From Clavulina sp. PMI_390 (taxonomy: Eukaryota > Basidiomycota > Agaricomycetes > Cantharellales > Hydnaceae), in contig WIDE01000141.1 in the NCBI GenBank assembly GCA_015039315.1, forward strand, positions 1 through 64,000: a stretch of DNA of 64,000 nucleotides, read 5' to 3'. A program made the position numbers and the translations under genes. This document shows, piece after piece, positions 21,301 through 32,637 of the stretch. A model generated the notes under the pieces. That model made no database searches and was not told the DNA's origin. It worked only from the letters and a program-made list of their open reading frames with translations. How positions within the stretch are numbered: the first letter of the stretch is position 1; each line of letters starts with the position of its first letter.

Positions 21301-23525
21301 CATCTGAAGGTGTGCAGTAGGATCGGTGGTCTGTGGATCATGCACATTGATCTCCTCCATGGGGCCGAAGTCTTCCTCATCTTCTGTGCTTCCGCCATCG
21401 TCTCCGACACTTCGCTCATCCGCAGTGCTCCCATCCGTTGCCATATCTGAGTTCGAGTATGGTGGTAGGCTATCACCATCTGACTCGTCCTGTGACATCG
21501 ACATGCTCCTGGAGCTCGGGGGTGGGGTGGATTCTTCAGGCTGGTCGTCGTCCCCATCGTCCTCATTCCCATTACTTGAGATAGTTCGTGCGAGCTCCTC
21601 AAGCCCACTCAAACCACCAAGTAACCGACCTTCCTGATCGTATAGAGGACCAGTCCCAGGTCGGCGGTTGAGAAGCGAAAGGCTAGAGCAGTGCAGCAGT
21701 TCGGCATACAATTCGCATATCCTAAACCGTTCCTGGGTGAGCGGCATGATCTCTCCAACGGTTGTTTGTATAGGGCCATACTAAAGGAAAGTTCAGCACG
21801 GATAACCCATATGCGATGGGCGTCAGAACTCACCAACGACCGTGGGGTGGCCACCAATGACTGAAGCTCTTGCAACCTTGAGCTCAAAGCAGCTAGCAAT
21901 GGCCCAAAGTTTACAATTCCCATATGGTTCGTCATATCATTCATAGCCTGCTCAAGAATGACTCTATCATGCTCGGCCCTTTCCTCTGTGTCCATTGTAC
22001 CGTAGTCGAGGGTCGGGAGATATTGTTGTTGAATGGCGATCAGTCGTGTGCGAATCGCATGGAACAGGTACGGCTCGAAGAAGTCGGAATTGTTCTTTCG
22101 CATGAGTTCGATGACGACTGTGCACACGCTGATGAGGGATGATGTTGAGCGCTCCGAAGGGGTGGATGACATGATGATAGAGTGATAGTCGGAGTGAGAT
22201 GAAGCGGACGAGGATGAAGAGTGTGACGAGACCGAATTTCGATCGTCTTCGGTATTGGTCTGCGAGGGATCCGATGATCCCTCGGTACTCGAAGACGTCG
22301 ATGACATTGCGGCTTCCATGTCGGCGGCGTGCGGTGGTATCGGTGCAGGTTTAGTAACCGTGATCGTCGACTCGGTGCTCACGTCGTCGAGCATAAAGCT
22401 CACGAGTAGGCTCGACACCGATTCAGAAGCCAATTCGCGGGAAAATCGGTTGGCGATCAGAGTCATTTGGTCATTGGCGTTCCCAGGTGAAGGAGCGCAA
22501 AGTGAAATGATGCCTTTCAGTGCTTCTGCCACCGCTGTGTGGAGGTCGGGAGAGTGCGTGGGTGACAGCATGGCCGCTAACTTGGGAATGAGCCCTTGTT
22601 CGGAAAGCCACTACAAGATGTGGGGCTCGTTAGGAACAGAAGCCAAGCGAATCATTGTTAACGAACTTGGATGCCACCGCCAGCTCCGGCTAGTTCATCT
22701 ATACCGATGAGACGGAAGATAAGGTCGTAAAAGGCAGGGATCTCGATATGTGACAGGATCCGATCCAACACGTTGGGTTGGTCTCGGATGAAGGCGAACA
22801 TCTGAACAAGCAAGGCGGTCAGCACCAGCGCTTCGTTCAAGCCGAACAAGAATCGCACCTCTTCAGGCTTCTTTGATAGAAATACGGCTGTAATCTTTGT
22901 GAAGTTTGGTCCTATGAGAGGTTTCTGTTGAAGTTCCGTGTTGCTGAGCGCAAGGAGATAATCCCAGAATGGGACAAGCAGCTGGTCTTTCGATTGGAGG
23001 CAAGTGTCAAGAATAGACCATATTTCACTACAGAGCACCTCGGTTGCAACATGGGGGTATCTGATGGGGTGGGTGTCAGCGATCATGGAGACTCGCACAG
23101 AGTAATGGGCACATCCTCATCCAGGCCTAGCGCTCGACAAGATTCAGAAGGGGATCAACGGACCTGAATTTAGACAGTCCTTCTGCCTCAATTTGCCCGC
23201 ATGCATAGCCCAGGAGCTTCTTCAAAACGTCGACGCGCGCAAGGTATTCAATTAGACGCGTGTTCTGAGCCTTGCACTCGTTGAGCAAGTCATCGTCATC
23301 AAGAACTGCCTCTAGCGCAACATTCTCGCCGCTAGCGCTTCGGTCGAGAAGTGCGTCGATGCCAGACGCCTGATGGAACCCAAAGTTCCTACAAATTCGG
23401 ACCAGAATAGCCCAGCAGGTAATTCAGGAGATGCCGCCAGTTCCCCGACACAGTGTTTGGAGTGTTCGGTCAGACCTTGATCATTCGACGATAGAACCGA
23501 GAGATCGTACTCGCCTCCAGAACAT
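18377..23525 (-). CDS. SAPS-domain regulatory subunit of Sit4/PP6 phosphatase
   Basis: Nine exons: 23525-23515, 23388-23164, 23060-22667, 22610-21834, 21780-20899, 20829-20648, 20580-19839, 19776-19723 and 19651-18377, giving 1,513 residues. Family landmarks in order: MFWR start; GFHQASGIDALLDR; LLNECKAQNTRLIEYL; YPHVATEVLCSEIWSI; FLFGLNEALVLTALL; GLIPKLAAMLSPTHSPD; RRPGTGPLYDQEGRLLGGL; LDLFFGFPMNNFLHNVVYDL; GVRLAYMGHLTLISEDV. This helical-repeat SAPS core binds the PP6-type catalytic subunit Sit4, which acts in the G1/S transition and nutrient signalling. Two acidic Ser/Pro-rich loops interrupt the core, and the last 400 residues are acidic with FGDDDDDF motifs. The first exon is only 11 nt and is followed by a GC-AG intron (23514-23389). 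It shares a 182-bp promoter with the F-box gene at 23708. Confidence 0.92.
23389..23514 (-). other. GC-AG intron 1 of the SAPS gene (126 nt)
   Basis: The donor is AG|GCGAGT, directly after ATGTTCTGGAG, and the acceptor is TTTGTAG. Only this phase-2 join gives MFWR followed by NFGFHQASG. GT sites downstream in the same region (GTACGA, GTTCTA, GTCGAA, GTCTGA) are in other phases. Confidence 0.65.
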
Positions 23526-23707
23526 CAGCCAGTGAGTTTTTTGTCAGAAGGGCCCGACCAGAATGGCGCGATAGGGTGTCCACCAGACTAGCAGTGCCTA
23601 AACAGGATGAGAATCACAACAACCATAAACAAGAGGCTCATTGGCTAAACGATCTACCCCAAATGCTTCAGCTCTGGCAACCACTCCAGTTATAATACGG
23701 CCTGAAT
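23526..23707. promoter_or_regulatory. shared divergent promoter, SAPS gene / F-box gene
   Basis: Only 182 bases separate the two start codons, which face away from each other, so both genes must be driven from here unless 5' exons overlap. No clear TATA box. Confidence 0.5.
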
Positions 23708-25135
23708 ATGTCTAAAGATATCAGTGGGGGTCTTCCTGGTGATATTCTACTGTTAATTTTTCTCTTGGGGCTGCCCCCTGGTGCTCGTCAGCTCTATGAC
23801 CATCCCCCGAACTTCGAGACTGTTACTGCTAAACGGTGGTCGCAATATCGGCTCAGACTCATTCTGGTCTGTCGAGTTTGGTATGACGTCGTCTTCCGGT
23901 CTCCAAGTCTCTGGGCATATACTGGGTGGGGCGAAACCATACGCGTCGCCGGTGGACCATCGGCATCCCATTTGACAGAGGAAACCCTCATGGAGAATCT
24001 TCAGCGGTCCCTCCCAAAATCCCCTAAATATCCTCTCCTTCTCGACATTCGTACTTCAGCCGTCTCACCAGATGCAACTTCATTCCTCAAATCGCTTGCT
24101 GGACGAGCCGGAAAACTTGCTATCACATGCCCTACTTCAAGCTGGGAAGAGCTTATGACAGATCTGTTCAAGGGCAATCATCACCTTCCTCTTCACACCC
24201 TTGTCCTCTCTGGCCCGCGCAAACATCCACTGTACAACCCCCCAGAGCCGAACCCTGGGATGTTCCCTCCTGCTGAACAGACAAGGAAGCTACGCGCGAA
24301 TCTCGTAATTCTTTCCATCCATGACGCAATACTCAATGTCAAATCGGATGTAATCGACATTTCCCACTTATTATCTCTCACATTGGGCAATGCCTTGCAC
24401 CCCAACGACCTAGAGACGCTCCTCAAACGGTGCACTCGCCTCCAGTATCTTCGCGCCACTATATTCAACGAAGACTATAGTTTCATCCCCCTAAATGGTA
24501 TCCGCACTCTGGCGTTGATGTGTCAAATGGTTTTCGGGCCTGTTCCAAATCAGCCCAGGGGGGTTCCACACTTCCCGGCCGGGGCTGGTATCTCCCACAT
24601 CAAGATTCCGTTGCGTCACCTTGCACTGGGCCTTCATCCCGAAGCAGAAGCGGCCACAATATTGACGGTCCCCTGCCAGGATCTTGGACGTGCTCCAGCT
24701 ATATGGTACAATCGAGACATCCGTGATCTCAGGTTGCTTGGGGCCTGGGTCGGAACGGGGTTCGACGATGCGATGAGCGCATTATCTAATCTTTCTCTCG
24801 CTCCGGCTACCGAACACTCGCCAGCCAAGATGGGGTATATTTTCCCCCACGTCGAGATTCTAACTATCGAGTACCCTCCCCCCGCCCTTCTCACTGGATG
24901 GGAAGGCACCATCCCAAATCCCTATGCCCAAGATCAAATTATCTTCCAGCTGCGACGATTATTGTCGGTGCGCCCAAAACTTCATGTGCGATTCTTGTTC
25001 CGCATTCATCACGCCACGCGCTTGACATCCGACTTTATCGAGGTCGAGAGACTGTTCGTAAAGAGGGAAAAAGAGTTGCATTCAGCCTTCGGTTCGCGTG
25101 TCGAGGTTACCGAACTGTGGCCTGCGGACTTTTGA
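23708..25135 (+). CDS. F-box protein, tandem copy 1, intronless
   Basis: A single open frame of 475 residues. The N terminus is a divergent F-box: LPGDILLLIFLLGLPPG, then RLRLILVCRVWYDVVFRSPSLWAYTGW, the usual helix pair followed by the conserved Trp. The remainder has leucine-rich segments (ISHLLSLTLGNALHPNDLETLLKRC is typical) and ends ELWPADF. By family it would bind Skp1 through the F-box and recruit an unknown substrate to an SCF ubiquitin ligase. It is about half identical by eye to the next gene, with the same length, the same end (WPADF) and no introns in either, which marks a tandem duplication after loss of introns or retroposition. Confidence 0.8.
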   Translation: MSKDISGGLPGDILLLIFLLGLPPGARQLYDHPPNFETVTAKRWSQYRLRLILVCRVWYDVVFRSPSLWAYTGWGETIRVAGGPSASHLTEETLMENLQRSLPKSPKYPLLLDIRTSAVSPDATSFLKSLAGRAGKLAITCPTSSWEELMTDLFKGNHHLPLHTLVLSGPRKHPLYNPPEPNPGMFPPAEQTRKLRANLVILSIHDAILNVKSDVIDISHLLSLTLGNALHPNDLETLLKRCTRLQYLRATIFNEDYSFIPLNGIRTLALMCQMVFGPVPNQPRGVPHFPAGAGISHIKIPLRHLALGLHPEAEAATILTVPCQDLGRAPAIWYNRDIRDLRLLGAWVGTGFDDAMSALSNLSLAPATEHSPAKMGYIFPHVEILTIEYPPPALLTGWEGTIPNPYAQDQIIFQLRRLLSVRPKLHVRFLFRIHHATRLTSDFIEVERLFVKREKELHSAFGSRVEVTELWPADF

Positions 25136-25413
25136 TTGCGAAGATACAATCGACTCGTTTGTATTTCACACCTGTCAACCCTGTGGAGCTCGCTTCTGAT
25201 ATATTGTAGCTAAAGATAGGATAGAGAGACCCTATCCGCCCTTAGAAAATCAACCAGTGCATTATTCTAATCAAATATCTTGCCCCGCAGCGCTTGGCAT
25301 TGGCGGTGCGAACACAGCACGAGCATCACAATAACAGCAAACACCAGACCATTTTATAGACTACGTGTCTGATCCAGTTGAAAGGTTCCCCATCATTATA
25401 TCACAACTTCACC

Positions 25414-26847
25414 ATGACTGCAAGGATCAATGAGCGCCTTCCTTTTGAGATCCTATCCTACATCTTCTTCTTGGGACTACCCCCGATGGCAAACACTAGT
25501 CAAGTTTACGACCAACCTGCCAAGTTTGAGACTGTCGCCACTAAACGGTGGGCGCAATACCGCCTCAAGCTGATTCTAGTGTGCCAATCATGGTATAATG
25601 TGGTCTCCCAGTCCCCGCATCTTTGGGCCTATATAGGGTGGGCGGAATCACCCAGCATGCGCGGTCGTGGTCCGTATGCAACTCCTGTGCTGGAAACAAC
25701 TCTTATGAAGAACATTCAACGGTCCTTCCCCAAATCTTCCACCGCTCCTCTTATCCTCGATATTCATGCTTCTGATGTCTCGCCCGCTGTGATTTCACTC
25801 ATCCAACAACTTGTTGGTCGAGCTGGAAATATTACTATCACATCCGCCACCACAAGTTGGCAAGAGCTAATTGGGAGCCTATTCAAAGGCGATGATAACC
25901 TTCCACTCCATTCACTTACCCTCTGCGGGCCGCGAAGACACCCCAGCTTTAACTTCCAAGATCAAAATCCTCCATCCTTCCCCGATTTCGGTCAGACAAC
26001 AAAGCTGAGGGCGAAGCTGGTGAAACTTTCCGTCAGGGAGGCAACATTCAATGTCAATTCGGACGTAATTGATATGTCGCGTCTTTTGTCACTCAGCTTA
26101 GGAAATGCCTTGCATCCCCGCGAGCTAGAAATACTGTTGAGTCGGTGCCAGGCTCTTCTATATCTTCACACCACATTAGCCGATGAGGACTACAGTGATA
26201 TCCCTCTCAACAACATCCAAACTCTTGAATTGACGCGCCCGCTCCCTACTGGGCTCATTCCTTATCGACCTTCCGCCACCTTGCACTTCCCTGCTGCACC
26301 CCGCATCTCACATCTAAAACTTCCAAGACGCCATCTTATGCTGGGTCTTCACCCCGAAGCCGAGACGGCGACGATCTTAACGGTCCCCTGTCAAGACATC
26401 GCGCGTGCGCCAAGCACGTGGTTCGACAGAGAAATCCGTGACCTTAGGCTAGACGGCTCGTGGGTCGGAAGCACATTCGAACAAACGATGGCCATGTTGT
26501 CAAGTACCAACCACGTGGCTCCAAATGAAGAACCGCGATCGACTAGGATAGGGCTCGTTTTCCCCCACCTTAAAATCCTGACGCTCGAGTATCCCCCTGC
26601 CTCCCTCCTCACTGGATGGGAAAGCGTCAATCAGGATGAGCAGGTTCAAACGCTCTCTATTTTGAGCAAGTTGATGTCAGCACGTCCAGAACTTTGTGTG
26701 CGGTTCTTGTTCGCCGTCAATCCCGAGTCACCCATGACTTCGGACTTTATTGCTGTCGAAAGAGTCTTTCTGAAGCTCGAACAAGAATTACATCTGATGT
26801 TTGGTTCCCGTGTCATCGTCACCGAGCAATGGCCGGCAGATTTCTAA
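25414..26847 (+). CDS. F-box protein, tandem copy 2, intronless
   Basis: A single open frame of 477 residues from the ATG at 25414 (MTARINERLPFEILSYIFFL). An in-frame ATG at 25378 would add 12 residues, but the chosen start matches copy 1 better. F-box: LPFEILSYIFFLGLPPM and LILVCQSWYNVVSQSPHLWAYIGW. Shared landmarks with copy 1 include DQPAKFETV, SLGNALHPRELE, TILTVPCQD, RDLRL and the C terminus WPADF. The role is inferred to be an SCF adaptor with a leucine-rich substrate region; target unknown. It lies 278 bases after copy 1 on the same strand. Confidence 0.8.
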   Translation: MTARINERLPFEILSYIFFLGLPPMANTSQVYDQPAKFETVATKRWAQYRLKLILVCQSWYNVVSQSPHLWAYIGWAESPSMRGRGPYATPVLETTLMKNIQRSFPKSSTAPLILDIHASDVSPAVISLIQQLVGRAGNITITSATTSWQELIGSLFKGDDNLPLHSLTLCGPRRHPSFNFQDQNPPSFPDFGQTTKLRAKLVKLSVREATFNVNSDVIDMSRLLSLSLGNALHPRELEILLSRCQALLYLHTTLADEDYSDIPLNNIQTLELTRPLPTGLIPYRPSATLHFPAAPRISHLKLPRRHLMLGLHPEAETATILTVPCQDIARAPSTWFDREIRDLRLDGSWVGSTFEQTMAMLSSTNHVAPNEEPRSTRIGLVFPHLKILTLEYPPASLLTGWESVNQDEQVQTLSILSKLMSARPELCVRFLFAVNPESPMTSDFIAVERVFLKLEQELHLMFGSRVIVTEQWPADF

Positions 26848-27105
26848 ACCGGAACAGAAGGCGATACCTTACTGGCTTCACGTTCTATCAAGTCAATTTC
26901 GTGGTGATATTTCCTTCATTAGGATAGAAGTCACCGCTTCTGATAAATAATATAAGAAGGACTTTGGATTGTATTGGTGTATGACTACAAACTACTCCTT
27001 CCCTGATGGAAAGACCTTATGACTATGAACATCCATAGCTAGGGGGTGAGGATATTTTGATGCGGTTATTCTACATTCAGTCTCAGGTCCAGCTCCTTCA
27101 TAGAC

Positions 27106-28482
27106 TCATTCATCATCATCGCTCTCGAGGCCAGCGTCCATCTCCACTTGAGTGTCCTCGTTACCAACTAAGCCGAAATCCCATACAACAAGATTTGTTT
27201 CATCGGTAGTATTTGTCGCTGCGACGCAGAACTGCTTCCCAAAGGCGACTTGCCACACACCGGAAACATTGGTAAGCATATTCCGTACCAGAGTGCCGTC
27301 GCGGATATCCCACATTTTCAAGGCTCCGTCCGACCCAGAAATAACTTTGGACTCGTCATGTTGAAAGGTCGTGATGGCACCCAAATGACCTAAGAGAGCA
27401 TGTAGGCAGGCTCCCGTATCAGGATCCCATACGCGTAGGGTGGAATCGGCGGCAGCCGAAACGAGGTAAGACGAAGATATGGAGAGTAGGCCCACGAGCG
27501 ATGTGTGACCCTGAAGCGTGTGGAGACTTTGCCCTGTCGTGATAGACCAGATGCGAACAGTTCCATCCATCGAACCAGAGCATACCTGCTGGCGGGAATG
27601 ATCCAAAACGACGCTATATACTTTGGAAAAGACATTCATATATGTTAGATAGGATTTATGAGGTACAACCTTGCTGTACGAACCTTTTTGAGTGTGCCCC
27701 ATTAGTACATGAATGCACTCGCCAGTAATGATGTCCCAAACGCGAACAGTGGCATCGTAGCTGCCGGATACGATTGTTCTACCGTGCGCAGCAAGAGCAC
27801 GTACGGCATGGTCGTGCCCCTCCAATAGCCTTAGATGGTACGGGTTCGCTTCAGCCTGGGACAAGGGTCATTTCATGATAAGATCGAGTGAAGGTGGTCG
27901 ATCAAGACTCACCGGTTCGTCACCCTCAGCGGCTCCTTCGGGGTCTTGCTGGCTGTGGTATTCTTCATCAGTGATTCCAGGCAGCCTCCAAACCCTCAAC
28001 GTATGGTCGCGACTCCCCGACACAATAAGCGTTCTCTTGGGCCACTTCTCATAGATGATGTTTCCCGTAGCGTCACGCCCCATGTTAACGAGTGTTGGTT
28101 TTACAATCGCGATAGCCCGGACAGTGGATCTATGCCCAGAGAATGTGTGGAGATTCTTCCCGGTTTCCAAATCCCAGACACGAAGTGTTCTATCAGTGGA
28201 ACCACTAACGATAATTTCATGATGAGGTCTGGGTGGCGCAGGAGTTTCCCTGGTGGGTTTTATGGGGCGTGAATGGTAAGCTACACTCCAAATCCCACCT
28301 TCGTGACCCTCCACAGTCGTTAAGCAGGCACCCGTCCTGGGGTTATGGACGAGAATTTTGTGATCATCTGAGGCAGAAATGATATTTTGGGTGCGAGGAG
28401 AAACCAGGAGACAGGTCACGACCGCATTCCCATGAGCTGAGAACGTCAGATATGGTGGTGAGAGCTCTTTCCAGTGCGCCAT
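27106..28482 (-). CDS. CDC4-like WD40 protein lacking an F-box
   Basis: Three exons, 28482-27913, 27855-27684 and 27620-27106, giving 418 residues. It starts MAHWKELSPPYLTFSAHGN. Eight WD40 blades can be read: ISASDDHKILVHN, VSGSTDRTLRVWD, VSGSRDHTLRVWR, VSGSYDATVRVWD, CSGSMDGTVRIWS, VSAAADSTLRVWD, ISGSDGALKMWD and a weaker last one near CVAATN. Blade order, linker wording (KPTLVNMG, IYEKWPKRTL, NPYHLRLLEGH) and both intron sites match the CDC4 gene at 29065-32637. What is absent is everything upstream of the propeller: no F-box or dimerisation region lies in the 580 bases before it. It could bind phosphodegrons without coupling to Skp1, acting as a decoy, but that is inference; loss of function is also possible. 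Confidence 0.8.
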
Positions 28483-29064
28483 GCTTGCTCTCTTCTCTGC
28501 GAGGGCGGTTAATCCTACGATCACGAAAAACGTGAGAAAGGCTGGATGTAGAGACGCAGCAATGTTCCCGTCACGAGAGGAATGAGTCGATTGGGTGTTT
28601 GCAGAGTGTGTTGTAGTGTCTTGTTGGTAGCCTATTTACGGCTTCCCGCATGGTATGAGTAAAGCTGTGTAATTGAATGAGCGATATGTACATGTACGGG
28701 ACAATGGAGTATGATGGACAAGGATACTTGGCTCGAAGGGTTTTTAGCGACAAGAGGTGGAGAGCGATAACTTGGGTTAGTGCATATTAAGTGGGGAGTT
28801 GCTTTAGGATGATCAGAGAAAAGGAAAAATACAATGCCATATGAGGAGGAATTCCAGCGAGAAGGCTCCATGAACCGTCCAATACACCAAATAGGTCAGA
28901 ATAAGAAGAAAGGGAATAATGAATGTTATATCCTTCTTGAAGGAACAAATCTTTACAAGCCACCAAAATGAAGAGTGAGTCGATAAGGCGAGCAAGAAAT
29001 AACGGACACCCGGGATAGCGGAGCGAGCTAGCAAGCAGGAACTCGAAAGCGCAATCATGGTAGG
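28483..29064. other. spacer between the two CDC4-type genes
   Basis: 582 bases between the CDC4 stop and the start of the shorter paralogue. Short minus-strand frames exist but none resembles an F-box (no conserved LP..L...IL..L pattern). A GTG-initiated extension to 28524 is open but has no ATG. Confidence 0.5.
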
Positions 29065-32000
29065 TCACCTGCCCTGTCCTTGCTGCTGCTGCTGCTGTCT
29101 TCGCTGTCGCTTACTAGGCGAAACATCCGTCATTTGTGCCGCCTGTAACGTATACTGCCCTGGGGCCCAACTCGACGAATGGGGATTTGGTGGGCGCGAT
29201 GCAGCCGTGGACGTAGGCGGCGTCGAGTCGCGTGCCGAGTTTGAGCTGGAGTGCATAGTAGGGAACCCCGCATTCAGGGGAAGATCGGATGCTCGGCGGC
29301 TCGAGGAAGCACGAGGAGGAAGGTCGAGGCCGGTAAGCTCGAGACCGTTCGTGGGTGGTGGCTGAGCAGCACGACCCTTCCCCTTTGACGATTGGCTTCG
29401 AGACCTCGCATCGCTAGGGCCCGATCCGGCGGCGGCGGTGTGGCTGCTTCCTGAGGTAACGCCAGCGCTCGTCCCAGCACGTGTCGGAGGGGATGACGGA
29501 ATCTCAAAAGGATTGAATCGAGGTTTGCTGGGCCCAGCAAGAGGCTCCCCTGGCGGGCTGCCAGACGAATCGGCTGCGGAATTTGATAGGGAAGACGGGC
29601 GGTTGAATGCGTTGCTGCGCTCCTTGCCCTGGCCCTCCCAACGCCAAGCCTCACGATCTTCCATAGGAACTCCAGACCTTCGAGGGGTAGGGCTACGCTC
29701 GGATCGACGTGTGGATGGAGCATCGACCATCATCGAATCATCGCCAACGTCGTAGCCAACACCCTCATCATCTTCTTCGTCACCTTCGTCGTACCCATAG
29801 AATTCATCCATTGACTGGTCAGACGGCATGGAACCATGATCGTGTCCGGCGTGACCTGGACGAGCACCGGGGCGAGTCGACCAAGAGTCATCGTCATCAT
29901 CACCGTAGTCATCTCCGCCCTCGCTCTCGTCGTCTTCCTCGATGACCCGAACTGTTTCTACATCCGCCTCGCCGTCGTCACCAAAGTCCCAGACATCAAG
30001 GAAAGTGTGCTCTTGCAAATTACTCGCAGCAACACAGAAGCGCTCATCAAAGACGACTTGCCATACACCCATGATGTTCGTAAGCAGGTCCCGCATGACG
30101 GTGCCGTCACGAGTATCCCACATCTTCAACGCACCGTCCGAGCCCGAAAGAACCTTGAACTCATCGTGCTGGAAGCATGTGATAGCACCTTGGTGCGCTT
30201 GGAGAGTGTGCAGAGAGCCGCCCGTGTCGGGATCCCAGATCCTCAGAGTGCTATCAGCAGCGGCAGAGACGAGAGTGGAAGGAGACAGGGAGAGCAGGCC
30301 CACGAGTGAACTATGGCCGAGAAGAGTGTGGAGATTCTGGCCAGTCTTGAGAGACCATATACGAACGCTTCCATCCATCGAACCGGAGCATGCTTGTTGG
30401 CGGACATGGTCGAGAACAACGCTGTACACTGTGAATAGAATAGAAATCAATAGAGAAACGATATAACTTATTCATGCTCACGAACCTTTCTGAGTGTGAC
30501 CAGTCAGCACATGGATACACTCGCCAGTAATAATGTCCCAAACGCGAACAGTGGCATCGTAGCTGCCCGACACGAGAGTCCGACCATGAGCAGCAAGGGC
30601 ACGCACAGCATGATTATGCCCTTCCAGAAGGCGCAGGTGGTACGGATTCATCGAGACATCCTCCTAGAAACAAGATTGAGTTGAAACGTTACTATTGATC
30701 GGGACAAACAAAAAGGAACTCACCTCCGCTCCATCGTCCTCCGGATCAGCTCCTCGGCATTTGTACTCCTTATCTTTCCTCCCAGGAAGCTTCCAAATCC
30801 TCAGCGTATGATCCCGACTCCCAGTAACAATCAACGTCCTCTTCGGCCACTTCTCAAAGATCGCATTGCCGTGCTCGTCCACTTTGCCGGAATCAATGAA
30901 TGTCGGACGCACAATTGCCAAGCACCGGACCGTTGAAGTGTGCCCACCAAAGACATGCGTGTTCCTGCCCGTCGTGAGGTCCCAGATCCTAACAGTCCGA
31001 TCGGTCGATCCGCTGACGAGGACATCGTGGTATCGGGGAGGCTCGTTCGGATCCTCATTCAGAGGTCGGATCCGCCGAGAGCTGACGGCCAGAGCCCACA
31101 CACCACCTGCGTGTCCCTCTAGCATGCTGAGCTGCTGACCTGAGAGAGGATCGTAGATGTGAATGGAATGGTCATCGGAAGCCGAGATGATCCGTCGTCG
31201 AGAGAACAACAGGCATGTCACGACGGAGGCACCATGGGCAGGGAACGTCAGACGTTTGGGCGTCTTTTGAGTCCATCGGGTGTGGATTGTACGACGTGAC
31301 TTGAACAGAAGCTTATATGGATGAGGGGGAGGAAGGGCAGGTCGTCCACTGGGCAACGGGGGATTGGGGTGACGTTCGACATACTCGGCAACTTTGCGTG
31401 CGAACGCGTCCTCTGCTGCACCACCGAACCAGGTTCCCGTGCGTTTCATGAGTGTGATCCATATTGTTGGGTCACCATCTATGAGATTCCGCCACGATTT
31501 TGAAACCTTGGCGGCCTGGAATAGAGCTGCAGGAGGTAAGAACTGAAGAATGTACGAGGCAAGCTCCATTGGTAGCATCCCCACAAAATCCCGAGCCATA
31601 GTCGGGTTCAAAACCGAATTAATTGTTCTCAAAACCGGGAGAGGAGAATGACGGAGGAGGGTGAGAATGTAATGAGATTGGAGAGCAGGAGGCAAGCTAA
31701 TGTATTGCTGGAGCATTTCGGGAAGAGCGAGGAGCGCCGTCAGCGAGAGATCGGGATGAAGGGGAGCGGTCGTGGAAGGGGGGAAGGTTGCAGTCGCTGG
31801 AGAGGTAGGGTTGGGAGCCCATAAGACGGCAGAAGCTGGACTTGGTTGGGGGGAAGGTAAAGGAGATGGGGGACCGCCGTTCGCGCGAGATGACGACGTC
31901 GTAGTGGTGATGGTGGTGGGCATCCCATCCACAGCTGACGCAGCCGACGCATTAGCACGGGCCTTCTTACGAGGAGGGGGGCTCCTTGCTGGGTCATCAA

Positions 32001-32637
32001 CGGCTGACATGATCACATCCCCAGTGGATGTCACCTCCTCGATGGGACTATGTCTCTCGGAACCCCCATGTGCACGTTTTCGGACACCGAACCGCTCGAG
32101 AACTTCAGGAAGACTGGAGATAGTTGATTCTTTACCCTTGGCGCCAAATGCAGATGCCGCCGAACTTTGACGTTGATGCTGGCGCAGTTGCTGCCAGCCC
32201 TCTCCGCTCGGTGGTTCGTCCTCAACCCAGCCAGCTTCAGACTCATCTCTGGCTCCATCGCTGGTTGGATCCTGGAACATTGCACGCGTTCCGCCAGGAA
32301 ATGTGAGCTGAAACTTGCGCAGGGAGCGCGGCAGAGGGGCATTGAGCAAGGGGTACTGTTTAGGGTCCCTTATCACGGGTGGAGGAGGCAAGGGAGGCAG
32401 CGTGATAGGAGCATAGGTTGTCGTCGTCGTTGTCGTTGTTGTAACTCTGCGAAAGAATTCAGGTCAGAAAAAGCGCGCTCAGCTCGAGTAAGGCACCTGG
32501 GTGTGGTGCTGACGCTATCCACTCGGCTGAACAACCACTTACACGGTGGTGTGCGTTGCTGGCTCGAGCAGCAGATAAGGCTGGGTGACCGATTGTTGCG
32601 TGCTCGTTGCACCATGAGGCCCATGCTGTGGATGCAT
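29065..32637 (-). CDS. CDC4/Fbw7-type F-box WD40 substrate receptor
   Basis: Four exons, 32637-32543, 32446-30724, 30663-30486 and 30428-29065, giving 1,119 residues. Order: a low-complexity N terminus with a run of eight Thr; KQYPLLNAPLPRSLRKFQLTF; an F-box (MLPMELASYILQFLPPAALF then KVSKSWRNLIDGDPTIW); the linker FKSRRTIHTRW; an eight-bladed WD40 propeller (VSGSTDRTVRIWD, VTGSRDHTLRIWK, VSGSYDATVRVWD and CSGSMDGSVRIWS among them); then a 300-residue acidic, Ser-rich tail ending in a Gln run. Cdc4 binds Skp1 via the F-box and phosphorylated degrons (CDK inhibitors, transcription factors) through propeller arginines, sending them to SCF ubiquitination in the nucleus. The exon-1 join is supported by a GTAAGT donor and the continuous poly-Thr frame. 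A truncated paralogue lies immediately downstream. Confidence 0.9.

Noticed and set aside
28483..28524. Extension of the short CDC4-like protein to 28524
   Set aside because: The codon there is GTG, not ATG; the first ATG in frame is 28482, next to the first conserved propeller residues.
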